A DNA stretch of 40,800 bases, taken from NCBI RefSeq assembly GCF_003731635.1, contig NZ_RCUA01000051.1:1-40800 (forward strand), in the 5' to 3' direction. The position numbers were made by a program, and so were the translations under genes. This stretch comes from Marisediminitalea oceani (GTDB lineage Bacteria > Pseudomonadota > Gammaproteobacteria > Enterobacterales > Alteromonadaceae). Shown here piece after piece: positions 16,260 through 25,699 of this stretch; within the stretch, counting starts at the first letter, position 1; every line of letters starts with the position of its first letter. A model generated the notes under the pieces. It saw nothing but the letters and a program-made list of their open reading frames with translations. It did not search any database and had not been told where the DNA came from.

Positions 16260-17888
16260 ATGCCGATACTTCAAGCTCACAATCTTAGTTATCAACTGCC
16301 TGCGGGCGACACGCTTTTTCATTCGGTATCGGTATCGATGTCTTGCCGCCGGGTGGGGCTGGTGGGCCGTAATGGCGCCGGTAAATCGCTACTGGCAACA
16401 ATTTTAATGGGTGAGCGGATGCCTACTGGCGGCAGCGTAGTGTGCAATGCCGATACCGGCGTGTTCTGCCAGCAACCGTCGCATTTACTGACAAGTGAGG
16501 CGACTATCGCCGAATTTCTTGGCGTGGCACCTGTACTTGATGCGCTTTCGCGAATTACCAAAGGTGAATGCACCGACTATTTGTTTGAGTCGGTGGGTGA
16601 ACAATGGGATCTGCCTGCCCAGCTTGCCAGGGAGCTGGCAGTGCTGGGACTGCCTGATGATCCGCAAACCCCATGCGCAACGCTAAGTGGCGGTCAACTG
16701 GCAATACTGCGGTTATGGCAACTCTTTAAGGGGCCGCACAATTTGTTAATTCTGGATGAGCCGTCCAATCATCTTGATCGTCGTGCCCGGCGCTGGTTAC
16801 AAGCGCAACTTCAATCTACTGCGGCAGCGGTGCTGCTGATAAGTCATGATCGTGAACTATTGCAGGGGATGGCAGAAATCTGGGAACTTAATCAAACCGG
16901 GATAACGGTGTATGGCGGCAATTACGCCCACTATGCAGCGCAAAAGCAACTTAAAGAGCAGGCATTAAACCGCCAACTTGAAACGCTACACAAGCAGCAA
17001 AAGCAAGTGCAGCAACAAGCCCAACGAAGCCTTGAAAAGGCCGCGCAACGGGCTGCGCAGGGGCAAAAGCTGCGGGGCAGTCAGGCTAAGTGTTTACTGG
17101 ATAAACAAAAGGACCGCGCGACGGCCAGTGCTACCAGTCGCAATAAAAATATCGAAAGCAGGCAAAAACAATTACAGCAACGAGCAAGCCAGTTGCAGTC
17201 AGCACAATGCCTAACACAAAAACAGGCTATTTATTTATCCTCTGCTAATGCGGGTAACAAAAAGGCCATCTCTGTCCTTAACGGCGTGCTGGCATTTGGC
17301 AGCTCACAGACAGTTAATCTGCAGGTGGCAGAGGGAGATAAGCTGCATCTGCAAGGCGGTAATGGGAGTGGTAAATCCACGTTATTAAAAACGCTGACAG
17401 GCCGGCTACCGCTGCAAGCCGGTGAGTTACATGTGAATACCCCGCTGTGTTATCTCGATCAGCATTTTAGCTCGGTGCTCCCCACGCTCAGTTTACTGGA
17501 TAACCTTTTACAGCAGTGCCCGGCGTTAAGCGAGTCTGACGCGCGCACCTTACTGGCTGGCATCGGCTTTCGTCGCGACAGTGTTTTTAACCCGGCCGAA
17601 ACCTTAAGTGGCGGCGAGAAAATGAAACTGGCTATGTTAATCGCCAGTCATCAGCCGCAGCAGCCATTTTTGTTACTCGATGAGCCCGACAATCATCTGG
17701 ATTTGAACGCCAAAATCCTGTTGGCAGCAGCGCTTAATCGTTATCAGGGCGGCTTTATTTTAATTAGTCACGATACTGCATTTGCGGATGAGGCCGGGGG
17801 TAAAAGTGCCTATCAACTTACCCGTGATGAAAGCCAGGCATCATTTGGTGCTGGCATTTTGTCAGACGTTACTGTACAAGGGCGGTAA
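16260..17888 (+). CDS. ABC-F family ATPase (ribosome-associated type)
   Basis: The product is 542 residues with two ATPase domains and no membrane segment. The first has GRNGAGKS, LSGGQ and LLILDEPSNHLD; the second has GGNGSGKS, LSGGE and FLLLDEPDNHLD. Both are complete, with ISHD switch segments. Between them is a long Gln/Lys/Arg-rich helical linker (about 235-320), the arm that ABC-F proteins insert toward the ribosomal P-site tRNA. Subfamily (translation factor or antibiotic resistance type) cannot be settled from sequence alone. A strong ribosome site (GGGAGG) precedes ATG 16260. Confidence 0.92.
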   Translation: MPILQAHNLSYQLPAGDTLFHSVSVSMSCRRVGLVGRNGAGKSLLATILMGERMPTGGSVVCNADTGVFCQQPSHLLTSEATIAEFLGVAPVLDALSRITKGECTDYLFESVGEQWDLPAQLARELAVLGLPDDPQTPCATLSGGQLAILRLWQLFKGPHNLLILDEPSNHLDRRARRWLQAQLQSTAAAVLLISHDRELLQGMAEIWELNQTGITVYGGNYAHYAAQKQLKEQALNRQLETLHKQQKQVQQQAQRSLEKAAQRAAQGQKLRGSQAKCLLDKQKDRATASATSRNKNIESRQKQLQQRASQLQSAQCLTQKQAIYLSSANAGNKKAISVLNGVLAFGSSQTVNLQVAEGDKLHLQGGNGSGKSTLLKTLTGRLPLQAGELHVNTPLCYLDQHFSSVLPTLSLLDNLLQQCPALSESDARTLLAGIGFRRDSVFNPAETLSGGEKMKLAMLIASHQPQQPFLLLDEPDNHLDLNAKILLAAALNRYQGGFILISHDTAFADEAGGKSAYQLTRDESQASFGAGILSDVTVQGR

Positions 17889-17928
17889 ATTAACATAGGT
17901 ACTACGCTTTTATGAGTCATGAGCAGCA

Positions 17929-18390
17929 GTGAAAGTTTATCCTCAAGCCGGAATAGACCGGTTATATTTTGGCATGACCATGACCCAGGTACGCGATGCC
18001 TGGGGGCAACCAGAAGACATATACCATTTCCATCCGCTATGCGACAGCCTGGAAGAGCGGGATGTAGTGTGGCAATACGCCAACGGTACTGAGCTGAGTT
18101 TTTCATCCTGCGATAATTTTGTGCTCGGCACGATTTCGGTCTCATCCACTGAAGCAGAGCTGGAAGGCAAATGTGTTATTGGTAAATCGATTCTGGAAAT
18201 TCGCCTAATGTTTCCAGAACTGGAATTAGATGACGATTTCGACGAGTTTGGCCAGGACTACCTGCTAGCCGACAAGGATGTGTCGTTGTGGGTGGTGGCC
18301 GGTAAGGTTGACACCATCAGTCTGTACCCGGACTATGATGAGCATGGCAGTATGAGAGTTAATCAACCGCTCAGCGAACGGGGCAGTTAA
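17929..18390 (+). CDS. Unknown cytosolic acidic protein
   Basis: The product is 153 residues, acidic, with no signal peptide or membrane segment. I do not recognise a family with confidence. The opening, IDRLYFGMTMTQVRDAWGQP, resembles the G-M-(T/S)-xx-(E/Q)-V-xx-x-(L/W)-G-x-P motif seen at the start of BamE/SmpA-like folds and of some small uncharacterised proteins. The start is GTG with a weak ribosome site. It lies 40 bases after the ABC-F gene and 30 bases before the acetyltransferase gene, so the three may share a transcript. Confidence 0.7.
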   Translation: MKVYPQAGIDRLYFGMTMTQVRDAWGQPEDIYHFHPLCDSLEERDVVWQYANGTELSFSSCDNFVLGTISVSSTEAELEGKCVIGKSILEIRLMFPELELDDDFDEFGQDYLLADKDVSLWVVAGKVDTISLYPDYDEHGSMRVNQPLSERGS

Positions 18391-18420
18391 GCGGTTATTA
18401 TTCAATGTTGAGAAAATGGT

Positions 18421-19017
18421 ATGACGACCTTTGTTAAAGCAGTAACCCTTAGCGCTAACGGCGTGGCGTTGGTGCCACTGGAAGTCGCTCATGAGGCAGG
18501 TTTAAAGGCTGCCGCCGCCGATGGCGAATTATGGCAGTTGCGGGTGACTTCGGTACCTGAACCCGATGCCACGGCGGATTATATCGGCGCAGCACTGCGC
18601 GCTCGCGAGGCCGGCGACCGCTTCGCTTTTGCGGTTATTGAGCAGGCAACAGGAAATGTGCTTGGGACCACCAGTTATCACGATATTCTGCCTGCGGTTA
18701 AACGTCTTGAAATTGGCTATACCTGGTATGCTAAAAGTGCTCAGCGAACCCATGTAAATACCACCTGTAAGCTGCTGATGCTGTCGCACGCTTTCGATGT
18801 ACTCAACTGCAATGTAGTCGGGTGGCGCACCGATAATTATAATTATGCCAGTCAGCGGGCCATAGAGCGGTTAGGAGCGAAAAAAGACGGTGTGATCCGC
18901 GGCCACCATATGCGCCGTGACGGCACTATCCGCGACACCGTGATGTACAGCCTGCACCAGGGAGAATGGCCGGAAGTGCGTGCCCACCTCAATTACCTGT
19001 TAAGCCGCTACCGTTAA
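18421..19017 (+). CDS. GNAT family N-acetyltransferase (RimJ/RimL-like)
   Basis: The product is 198 residues. The order of features is that of the RimJ/RimL branch: an N-terminal L-x-x-LEVAHEAGL-type segment, ATGNVLGTTSYHDI, KRLEIGYTWYAKSAQRTHVNTTCKL in the acetyl-CoA loop region, and NYNYASQRAIERLGAKKDGVIR near the C-terminus. It probably acetylates a protein N-terminus or small amine. The acceptor cannot be inferred. It converges with the transglutaminase gene, ten bases apart. Confidence 0.88.
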   Translation: MTTFVKAVTLSANGVALVPLEVAHEAGLKAAAADGELWQLRVTSVPEPDATADYIGAALRAREAGDRFAFAVIEQATGNVLGTTSYHDILPAVKRLEIGYTWYAKSAQRTHVNTTCKLLMLSHAFDVLNCNVVGWRTDNYNYASQRAIERLGAKKDGVIRGHHMRRDGTIRDTVMYSLHQGEWPEVRAHLNYLLSRYR

Positions 19018-19027
19018 GCCACTGGTG

Positions 19028-21049
19028 TTACAGTGCCTTAGCCTGGCGTATAAACGTTTTACACTGCGTAATAAAGGCATTGCTCTGGGCGCTGGCCTCA
19101 CCATCTCGTGCGTAATTCAGGGCGATAAAAGCCTGACAGATTGCCTTAAACTGACTGGCCGATTGGGGCGAAAGCCGCTGGGCTGCGCGTTCGGCAAAGT
19201 GCTCAGGACCGTCATTATGACGCTCAAGACCGGTAATCTGTTCAGCCTTTTGGCTGGCCTGTAAAAACCAGCGTAGATTTGCTGGTGGGCGTTTACGCTG
19301 CCAGTGCGGGATAAAGTAAAGTGCCAGCAGCAACCCTATCACCAGGCATATACCCAGCATCAGAAACATAATCCGCTGAGTAGTTACTTTGCCCAATAAC
19401 AGTACTAACAGGTTTTGCTGACGTTCAGCGTCGAACCCAAGCACCCAGCGGCTCCATTGGTAATCCAATAAACTGTAAAGATTGCGTAGCTCGGCAAACA
19501 GCGGCAGCTGTTGCAGTCTGGCCATCTGGTTATTGGCCAGGAACGACTCCTCTTCCACGGCTTGCTGCAACCCCAGCTCCAGTCGGGCCGGAGCGACGAT
19601 ACCGCTGGGATCAAAACGGACCCAGCCGCGGCCGTCCAGCCACGCCTCTACCCAGGCATGAGCATCATACTGATAGACGCTGAGTACGTCTGGTTGTAAC
19701 GATTCGCCGCCATGATAGCCGGCTACCATTCTGGCCGGAATGCCCAGTAACCGCAGTACATAACTCATGGCACTGGCGTAATGAGCACAAAAGCCTTCCT
19801 GATGTATGAACAGAAAATCATCAATGGGATGATCCGGCATAGGCGGCGGTGTAAGGGTGTAACGGAAGCCCTGGTCAACAAAATAATCCAGCACGGCCTG
19901 TACCCGTTCAACCTGAGTAACGTTGTCGGCAGCTATTTGTTCGGCCCAGGCCTGGGTTTGTGGATTCACCGCCGGATTATTCGGTAGCTGCAGGTTCAGC
20001 CTGCTATCGATACTGTAGAGTGTCTGGTCCATCGGCGTGGTGGGATAAGAACGCACCCGGTAAGCTCGTCGTGAAGTAATCGGTGTTTCGCTGAGTAAGG
20101 AATAGTCACTGCTTTGCCAGATGGCTTGGGAACTGTTCAGGTCGTCGGGTATGCCTACGTCTATGCTGAATAACCAGTGCTTGTTAGTGGGCTCAGTTAT
20201 TACTTCATACTCCCACCAACTGCCGCTCACCCGGGGCTTAAACTCGTTATTAAGTAGGCGATATTGCTTGCGTACTTGTTTGCGCAGCGGGCTGACAGAC
20301 CATTGTTTGCCATCAAAATACTCAAGTGTCAGGGCCCGCCAGTAACGTTCGGCGGGAGGCGGCAGAGCGCCCGTAAACGTGGCTCTGAAAGCCAGTTCGC
20401 CGGATTGGGTCAGGTTGGCTATATCGCCGGGAGTTACCGTATCGGTTAATCCGGTCTCGGTACTTTTCGACACCGGCATTTTCCATAAAGGGGGCAGTTT
20501 GGGCAATATGAGAAACAGCAGGATTGCGATGGGCAGTGCCTGCACACTCATTACCGCCAGCCGTTTGATATGCCAGGGTAAATGCTGTGACGGTGAAAAG
20601 TAGCGGCCAAGGGCAACTAACAACGACAGGGTTAGCAGGCCATAAAATAACGTCATGACGACAGACTGATGAAATGTAAAACCCATGCCAATAACAAACA
20701 GGCAGGTGCAAAACAGGTGAAACAAGTCCCGTGGCCGGTTGAGTATAATAAGCTTTAAGGCGCCAGCCAGAATCAGCAGGTTAACCATGGTGAGTAACAG
20801 GCCAATCTGCAGGCTGAACCAGCCCAGACACAGACAACACAACAACCCCAGCAGATTAATGGTACGCAGCGAGGGCATAGGCTGATACCAGCCAAAGTAC
20901 ATCACGAGGCGAATGCCGGTAGCGCACAGGGAAATCAGTAGTACCCAGAATAACAGGGGCTCAAACAGACTCATACTCAATACGCAAAACACCAGAGCGA
21001 TAAGCGCACTGGCGGTTTGGTTGCGAATGGGTTTATCAATCGGCTGCAT
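19028..21049 (-). CDS. tgpA: TgpA-like membrane transglutaminase (DUF3488/transglutaminase core)
   Basis: The product is 673 residues. About six membrane segments fill residues 10-190. A periplasmic domain follows, with the transglutaminase/protease core at about 400-485 containing the triad Cys421 (EGFCAHYASAM), His464 (DAHAWVEAW) and Asp480 (VRFDPSG). A last membrane segment lies near 560 and a DUF4129-like tail follows. P. aeruginosa TgpA, with this layout, is important for viability; the natural substrate remains unclear. The gene overlaps the DUF58 gene by 14 bases and is third in a moxR-DUF58-tgpA operon. Confidence 0.93.
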   Translation of the reverse strand: MQPIDKPIRNQTASALIALVFCVLSMSLFEPLLFWVLLISLCATGIRLVMYFGWYQPMPSLRTINLLGLLCCLCLGWFSLQIGLLLTMVNLLILAGALKLIILNRPRDLFHLFCTCLFVIGMGFTFHQSVVMTLFYGLLTLSLLVALGRYFSPSQHLPWHIKRLAVMSVQALPIAILLFLILPKLPPLWKMPVSKSTETGLTDTVTPGDIANLTQSGELAFRATFTGALPPPAERYWRALTLEYFDGKQWSVSPLRKQVRKQYRLLNNEFKPRVSGSWWEYEVITEPTNKHWLFSIDVGIPDDLNSSQAIWQSSDYSLLSETPITSRRAYRVRSYPTTPMDQTLYSIDSRLNLQLPNNPAVNPQTQAWAEQIAADNVTQVERVQAVLDYFVDQGFRYTLTPPPMPDHPIDDFLFIHQEGFCAHYASAMSYVLRLLGIPARMVAGYHGGESLQPDVLSVYQYDAHAWVEAWLDGRGWVRFDPSGIVAPARLELGLQQAVEEESFLANNQMARLQQLPLFAELRNLYSLLDYQWSRWVLGFDAERQQNLLVLLLGKVTTQRIMFLMLGICLVIGLLLALYFIPHWQRKRPPANLRWFLQASQKAEQITGLERHNDGPEHFAERAAQRLSPQSASQFKAICQAFIALNYARDGEASAQSNAFITQCKTFIRQAKAL

Positions 21050-22025
21050 AGTCTTGCTCGCATTGCCGGTAACGGGCCAGTGATTTAAGACAACGGTGTT
21101 TATGGGCCTCGCCGGTGGAGGGCTTTATGCGTTTGTTGCCAATGTTCAGGCCGAAAACATGTTGCTGAGAAGATAACCGGTTAACCTGATAAGTAAGCAA
21201 CCCCAGCGCTTTCTCAAGAGGTTCACCTGCATAAGTATCGAGGCTCAGCCAGCCACCTTCCTGCTGTGCCTGGTTAAAAGTTTTTGTGCTCAGTTCGCCG
21301 CCTTTGGCAGCTTGTTTCCAGGCCACTCTGTTCATCGGGTCACCGGGCTTAAAGGTACGCAGGGTGTCAAATTCATCAATGCCGGCCACATTGCCAGCGG
21401 TGTCGCCCTGACTGGCATCAGTGGACGTCAGTTTTAATGCTGAGGCAATGGGTTTAGGGTAAATGGCCAGCGACTTATTGAAATCAAGGTGGGTCCAACA
21501 GCGAAACAGCCCCAGAGGGTAGGTGGATGACAGGGTGATTCTGGGTAAACGAAAAATGCCGCGCTGCGCAGCGGGCAGCAATAATTTAACTTCGCGATCC
21601 CGATCCGCGCGGCGATTTAACAAGGCCAGAGAAGTGCCCCGTAGCTGAATATGTAACCCCCCGTAAAAGGGCATGTCTTCATTATTTACGTGCAGTTGCA
21701 AACACAACAGGGCATGTTCTGAAACGTAGACCGGCTGGATATCCTTTAACGATAGCGACACAGCGGTAAAGTTACGGTAGCTGACAAATAGATGCAGCAA
21801 GAAGATAGCCAGCAGGAACTGGCACAATAACAACATCAGGTTGTTCTGATAGTTGGTACCTAAAATAAACAGTCCCACACAGGTGAGCAGATAGCCAAAG
21901 CCAAACCGGCTGGGGAAAATAAACACGTTTTTCAGGTTTAACTGATAGCGAGGGCTCGGCGGTATACGCCGCTGTAACCAACGGTTTTGCAGATCGTAAA
22001 CTGAACGTTTAAGCCGTGAGACCAT
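21036..22025 (-). CDS. DUF58 domain protein
   Basis: The product is 329 residues with two membrane segments near 33-70 and a soluble C-terminal domain. The DUF58 signature is LRTFKPGDPMNRVAWKQAAKGGELSTK (about 230-255), the typical (Y/F)xxGDxxRxIxWxxxA element that relates the domain to von Willebrand factor A folds. The usual partner is a MoxR ATPase, here overlapping by one base. The pair is thought to act as a chaperone-like module in envelope maturation. Molecular function is unknown. Confidence 0.9.
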   Translation of the reverse strand: MVSRLKRSVYDLQNRWLQRRIPPSPRYQLNLKNVFIFPSRFGFGYLLTCVGLFILGTNYQNNLMLLLCQFLLAIFLLHLFVSYRNFTAVSLSLKDIQPVYVSEHALLCLQLHVNNEDMPFYGGLHIQLRGTSLALLNRRADRDREVKLLLPAAQRGIFRLPRITLSSTYPLGLFRCWTHLDFNKSLAIYPKPIASALKLTSTDASQGDTAGNVAGIDEFDTLRTFKPGDPMNRVAWKQAAKGGELSTKTFNQAQQEGGWLSLDTYAGEPLEKALGLLTYQVNRLSSQQHVFGLNIGNKRIKPSTGEAHKHRCLKSLARYRQCEQDYAAD

Positions 22026-22951
22026 CAGGCAGCTAGCGGATCGGTAAGGTCAAGAATACGCTGGCTGAGCAGGCCATCTTCCCGGTAGTCAGTCTGACTG
22101 CCACGCAAGCGGTGCTCGGCAACGGCGGTAAAGATTGCCTGTAAATCTTCCGGCAACACAAAATCACGCTGATGTAGCAAAGCCCAGGCCTGCGCGGCGC
22201 GCATCAGTGCTTTACTGGCCCGCGGCGAGAGCGGGTAGGGGAATTCACTGTTATCACGGCTTTGATTTACCAGCCGAAGCAAGTAGTCCAGGATCGGATC
22301 GCTTACATGAATATCGCTGACCTGCTTTTGGATGGCCTGTAATTGTTCAGCACTTAATACCTGACTGGCAGGCTTTTGATGATGACTGCTGACACCTGCT
22401 GATTCCCGCAACATGCGCTTTTCAGCTTCGCCGTCGGGATAGCCCAGGCTGATACGCATTAAAAAGCGGTCAAGCTGAGACTCTGGCAGCGGATAGGTAC
22501 CGGCCTGATAACTGGGATTTTGCGTGGCGATAACAAAAAACGGTGAGGGCAGTGAATGAGTACTGCCGTCTATGCTTACCTGGTTTTCTTCCATCGCCTC
22601 GAGCAGTGCGCTCTGCGTTTTCGGGCTGGCCCGGTTAATCTCATCAGCCAGCACTACCTGGCTAAACACCGGACCCTGATGAAATTCAAATTCGCCCTGC
22701 CGGGTATTGTAAATATTAACCCCCAGCATATCAGCGGGAAGCAGATCGGAGGTAAACTGGATACGAGAAAAGTGTAAACCAAACACCGTTGCTAAAGCAT
22801 GGGAGAGAGTGGTTTTTCCCATGCCGGGTAAATCTTCTATCAGTAAATGACCGTCTGCCAGCAGGCAGGTTACCGCGAGCTTAATCTGATGTTGCTTACC
22901 AAGGACCTGGCTATCGAGATAAGCCAGCGCCGGTGAGAGATCTGTATGCAT
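22025..22951 (-). CDS. MoxR-family AAA+ ATPase
   Basis: The product is 308 residues, standard for MoxR. Walker A is LPGMGKTTL (41-49), Walker B is VVLADEINRASP (about 105), and sensor 1 lies in FFVIATQNPSYQAGTYPLPESQLDRF. The C-terminal lid has SPRASKALMRAAQAWALL. It is the first gene of the operon with DUF58 and TgpA proteins and probably remodels or loads a metal or VWA partner. The start at 22951 is 238 bases from the divergent seqA start. Confidence 0.93.
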   Translation of the reverse strand: MHTDLSPALAYLDSQVLGKQHQIKLAVTCLLADGHLLIEDLPGMGKTTLSHALATVFGLHFSRIQFTSDLLPADMLGVNIYNTRQGEFEFHQGPVFSQVVLADEINRASPKTQSALLEAMEENQVSIDGSTHSLPSPFFVIATQNPSYQAGTYPLPESQLDRFLMRISLGYPDGEAEKRMLRESAGVSSHHQKPASQVLSAEQLQAIQKQVSDIHVSDPILDYLLRLVNQSRDNSEFPYPLSPRASKALMRAAQAWALLHQRDFVLPEDLQAIFTAVAEHRLRGSQTDYREDGLLSQRILDLTDPLAA

Positions 22952-23156
22952 GATAATGTCCGGTTTTAGCGCTTTCGTTTTTATACGTCAATTCCATTAG
23001 CAGGATTACTCTAGCAAATATAAACAGCAACTTAGGTGATTGTCCTGATACTTAAGTATAGGAGAGAGTAGCGCGCCTGACAGAGATTTTAGGCAGTCGA
23101 TTGGCGATCGGTGGAAGTTGTCTGTATAAAGTGCTGCGATCCTCAGCCGGGTTGAC

Positions 23157-23162
23157 TATAAT
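23157..23162 (+). promoter_or_regulatory. Probable -10 element of seqA
   Basis: A consensus TATAAT lies 27 bases before the seqA ATG and would give a leader of about 20 bases, with GGAAG as ribosome site at 23176-23180. No convincing -35 hexamer sits 17 bases upstream (CTGCGA), so the assignment rests on the -10 alone. Confidence 0.4.
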
Positions 23163-23189
23163 GACCGCCAAAAAACGGAAGTAGTATGT

Positions 23190-23816
23190 ATGAAAACAAT
23201 AGAAATAGATGATGAGCTGTATGCGTTTATCGCCAGCCAGACAAAACATATTGGTGAGAGTGCTTGTGAAATTTTACGTCGGTTACTGATCGACGAGCCC
23301 GGAATCGTTACTACCGTAGTAACCAGTGGCGCTTCAATTCCTGCGGCATCCGCTGCACCCGCTCAGGCAGAAACCACTCCGGAGCCGGCAGCTGAAACGC
23401 CGGTTAAAACCACTGCTAAGGCAAAACCCTCGCCTGTGCCAGCAGCAACAGCCACTGCGCCATCGGTATCGGGCGATGACTTACTGCAGTGCGTTAATAA
23501 AGATGCCCTGAGCCAGTTCGACAAAAGGGTTGATCAGTTCCTGTTTATCCTGCAACAGATTTATCTGCAACACCCGGGCGACTTTGCCAAAGTTGAATCG
23601 ATTGTTGGCAAAAACCGTAAGTACTTTGCCAGCAGCAAAGAAGAACTGCTTAAATCTGGCAGCAGTACTAATCCAAAAGCCATTCCTCAAAGCGGTTTTT
23701 GGGTGGTAACAAACAACAATACGGCAAAAAAACTGGCCATGCTGAGCCAGGTTTTGCAGATTTTAGGATATGACGATAAGGTAGTGAAATCCGTTAGCGA
23801 AACCTTTGATTCGTAA
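23190..23816 (+). CDS. seqA: SeqA, negative modulator of replication initiation
   Basis: SeqA binds hemimethylated GATC clusters, sequesters oriC after initiation and organises newly replicated DNA. The N-terminal oligomerisation domain is clear (MKTIEIDDELYAFIASQT, GESACEILRRLL, residues 1-36). The C-terminal DNA-binding domain covers about 95-208 (TNPKAIPQSGFWVVTNNNTAKK, MLSQVLQILGYDDKVV). The linker between them, about residues 48-92, is long and Ala/Pro/Thr/Lys-rich, so the protein is 208 residues against about 181 in E. coli. The order seqA-pgm is the same as in E. coli. SeqA presence implies a Dam methyltransferase elsewhere. Confidence 0.96.
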   Translation: MKTIEIDDELYAFIASQTKHIGESACEILRRLLIDEPGIVTTVVTSGASIPAASAAPAQAETTPEPAAETPVKTTAKAKPSPVPAATATAPSVSGDDLLQCVNKDALSQFDKRVDQFLFILQQIYLQHPGDFAKVESIVGKNRKYFASSKEELLKSGSSTNPKAIPQSGFWVVTNNNTAKKLAMLSQVLQILGYDDKVVKSVSETFDS

Positions 23817-23855
23817 ACAATGATGTGATTTCACGACTTACAAAAGGATATTTTC

Positions 23856-25508
23856 ATGGCGTTACACTCGGAAGCTGGTAAGGCGGCTGCTCCTGAGCAG
23901 CTTATTAATGTGGCCCAACTGGTTAGCCAGTATTTTAGTTATCAACCGGATGCTACCGACCCTGCACAGGCGGTTAGCTTCGGCACCTCAGGCCACCGTG
24001 GCACAGCGGCACAAACAACGTTTAACGATATGCATATCGCTGCCATCTGTCAGGCGCTGGCGGAATATCGTGAGCACCAGCAAATTACCGGCCCGGTGTT
24101 TATTGGTAAGGATACCCACGCACTCTCAGAACCGGCGATGATTACGGCCATTGAGGTGCTTAGTGCTAATGATGTCTCGGTGGTGATCCAGCGCGACGAC
24201 AACGACTCTAAAGGCTACACCCCAACGCCGGTTATTTCCCGCACTATTATCCGTTACAACCGCGGTCGTAGTGAAGGCCTGGCTGATGGCATTGTTATCA
24301 CGCCTTCGCACAACCCGCCATCTGATGGTGGTTTTAAATATAACCCGCCGCACGGTGGACCGGCCGACAGTGATGTCACCAAAATCATTCAGGAACGCGC
24401 TAACAGCCTGATTGCCAGTGGCAATAAAGACGTTAAACGTATCGACTTAAAAGCCGCCATGGCCTCTGACTTTGTGTCGGAACAAGATTTTATGGTGCCG
24501 TATATTGAAGATCTGGCAGAGGTGGTGGATATGCAGGCCATTGCCAAAGCCGGTTTAAAACTGGGTACCGATCCGCTCGGTGGTGCCGGTGTGGGCTACT
24601 GGAAATATCTGGCAGAACACTATGGTCTGGATATTAATGTGGTAAATCCGCAGGTTGACCCGCAGTTTGGTTTTATGCGCCGTGATAAAGACGGTAAGTT
24701 ACGGATGGACTGTTCCTCGGCCTATGCCATGGCCGGACTGATAGAGCTTAAAGATAAGTTTGATTTAGCCTGGGGCAACGACCCGGACTTTGACCGCCAC
24801 GGTATTGTATGCCCCAGCAGCGGTCTGATGAATCCTAATCATTACCTCGCGGTTGCCATTAATTACCTGTACCAGCACCGCCCACAGTGGGATGCCAGCC
24901 TGAAAGTAGGTAAAACGCTGGTTTCCAGTTCCATGATCGATCGTGTAGTGGGCGATATGGGTCGCGAACTGGCAGAAATGCCAGTGGGCTTTAAATGGTT
25001 TGTTGAAGGGCTGTCGGATGGCACGCTCGGGTTTGCCGGCGAAGAAAGTGCTGGCGGTATTTATCTGCAGCGTGACGGACAGACCTGGGCCACCGACAAA
25101 GACGGCTTTATTATGTGTTTGCTGGCGGCGGAAATCCTGGCCGTTACCGGTAAGGATCCCGGCGAGCATTACCAGGCACTGACCGAGAAATTTGGTTCAC
25201 CGTGTTATCAGCGTGTGGATGTGGCGGCCAGTCTGGAAGAGAAAGCCAAACTGTCGGCCATGGACGCCAGCGTAGTTACCAGCGAATCGCTGGCCGGCGA
25301 ACCGATCACCAACGTGCAGACTCACGCGCCTGGTAACAACGCCGCCATCGGCGGGGTTAAAGTGTCTACCGAAAACGGCTGGTTTGCTGCGCGTCCGTCC
25401 GGTACCGAACAAATTTACAAGATTTATGCTGAGAGCTTTAATGGTGAAAGTCACTTACAGGAGCTCATTAAAGAAGCCGAGCAATTAGTAGCAAAAATTA
25501 TCAAGTAG
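23856..25508 (+). CDS. pgm: Phosphoglucomutase (alpha-D-glucose phosphate-specific)
   Basis: Interconverts glucose 1-phosphate and glucose 6-phosphate, linking glycogen and sugar-nucleotide synthesis to glycolysis. The product is 550 residues, full length. The catalytic phosphoserine is Ser151 in [12 protein letters not shown]. The metal-binding loop is [10 protein letters not shown], the sugar-specificity loop is FAGEESAGG, and the C-terminal phosphate-binding loop is [22 protein letters not shown] lies upstream of ATG 23856. It lies 39 bases after seqA, so cotranscription is likely. A terminator follows at 25545. Confidence 0.97.
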   Translation: MALHSEAGKAAAPEQLINVAQLVSQYFSYQPDATDPAQAVSFGTSGHRGTAAQTTFNDMHIAAICQALAEYREHQQITGPVFIGKDTHALSEPAMITAIEVLSANDVSVVIQRDDNDSKGYTPTPVISRTIIRYNRGRSEGLADGIVITPSHNPPSDGGFKYNPPHGGPADSDVTKIIQERANSLIASGNKDVKRIDLKAAMASDFVSEQDFMVPYIEDLAEVVDMQAIAKAGLKLGTDPLGGAGVGYWKYLAEHYGLDINVVNPQVDPQFGFMRRDKDGKLRMDCSSAYAMAGLIELKDKFDLAWGNDPDFDRHGIVCPSSGLMNPNHYLAVAINYLYQHRPQWDASLKVGKTLVSSSMIDRVVGDMGRELAEMPVGFKWFVEGLSDGTLGFAGEESAGGIYLQRDGQTWATDKDGFIMCLLAAEILAVTGKDPGEHYQALTEKFGSPCYQRVDVAASLEEKAKLSAMDASVVTSESLAGEPITNVQTHAPGNNAAIGGVKVSTENGWFAARPSGTEQIYKIYAESFNGESHLQELIKEAEQLVAKIIK

Positions 25509-25544
25509 CTACTTCATCTCATTAATTTTTGTAAAATAAATGTT

Positions 25545-25583
25545 AAAATCCAGCATGCCGATTAAAATCCATGCTGGATTTTT
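25545..25583 (+). terminator. Rho-independent terminator after pgm
   Basis: AATCCAGCATG (25547-25557) pairs perfectly with CATGCTGGATT (25570-25580) around a twelve-base loop, with a T-run at 25579-25583. It separates seqA-pgm from glgP, which has its own AT-rich upstream region of about 115 bases. Confidence 0.85.
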
Positions 25584-25699
25584 CTATTTTTAACAAATAT
25601 TTTACAAACAAGTCATTCTAATGCTGTTATATTTGAACTATAGAGTTGTAATTAAATTACATTTTACTGTTAACCAGACATCTATAGTGAGAACCACAC

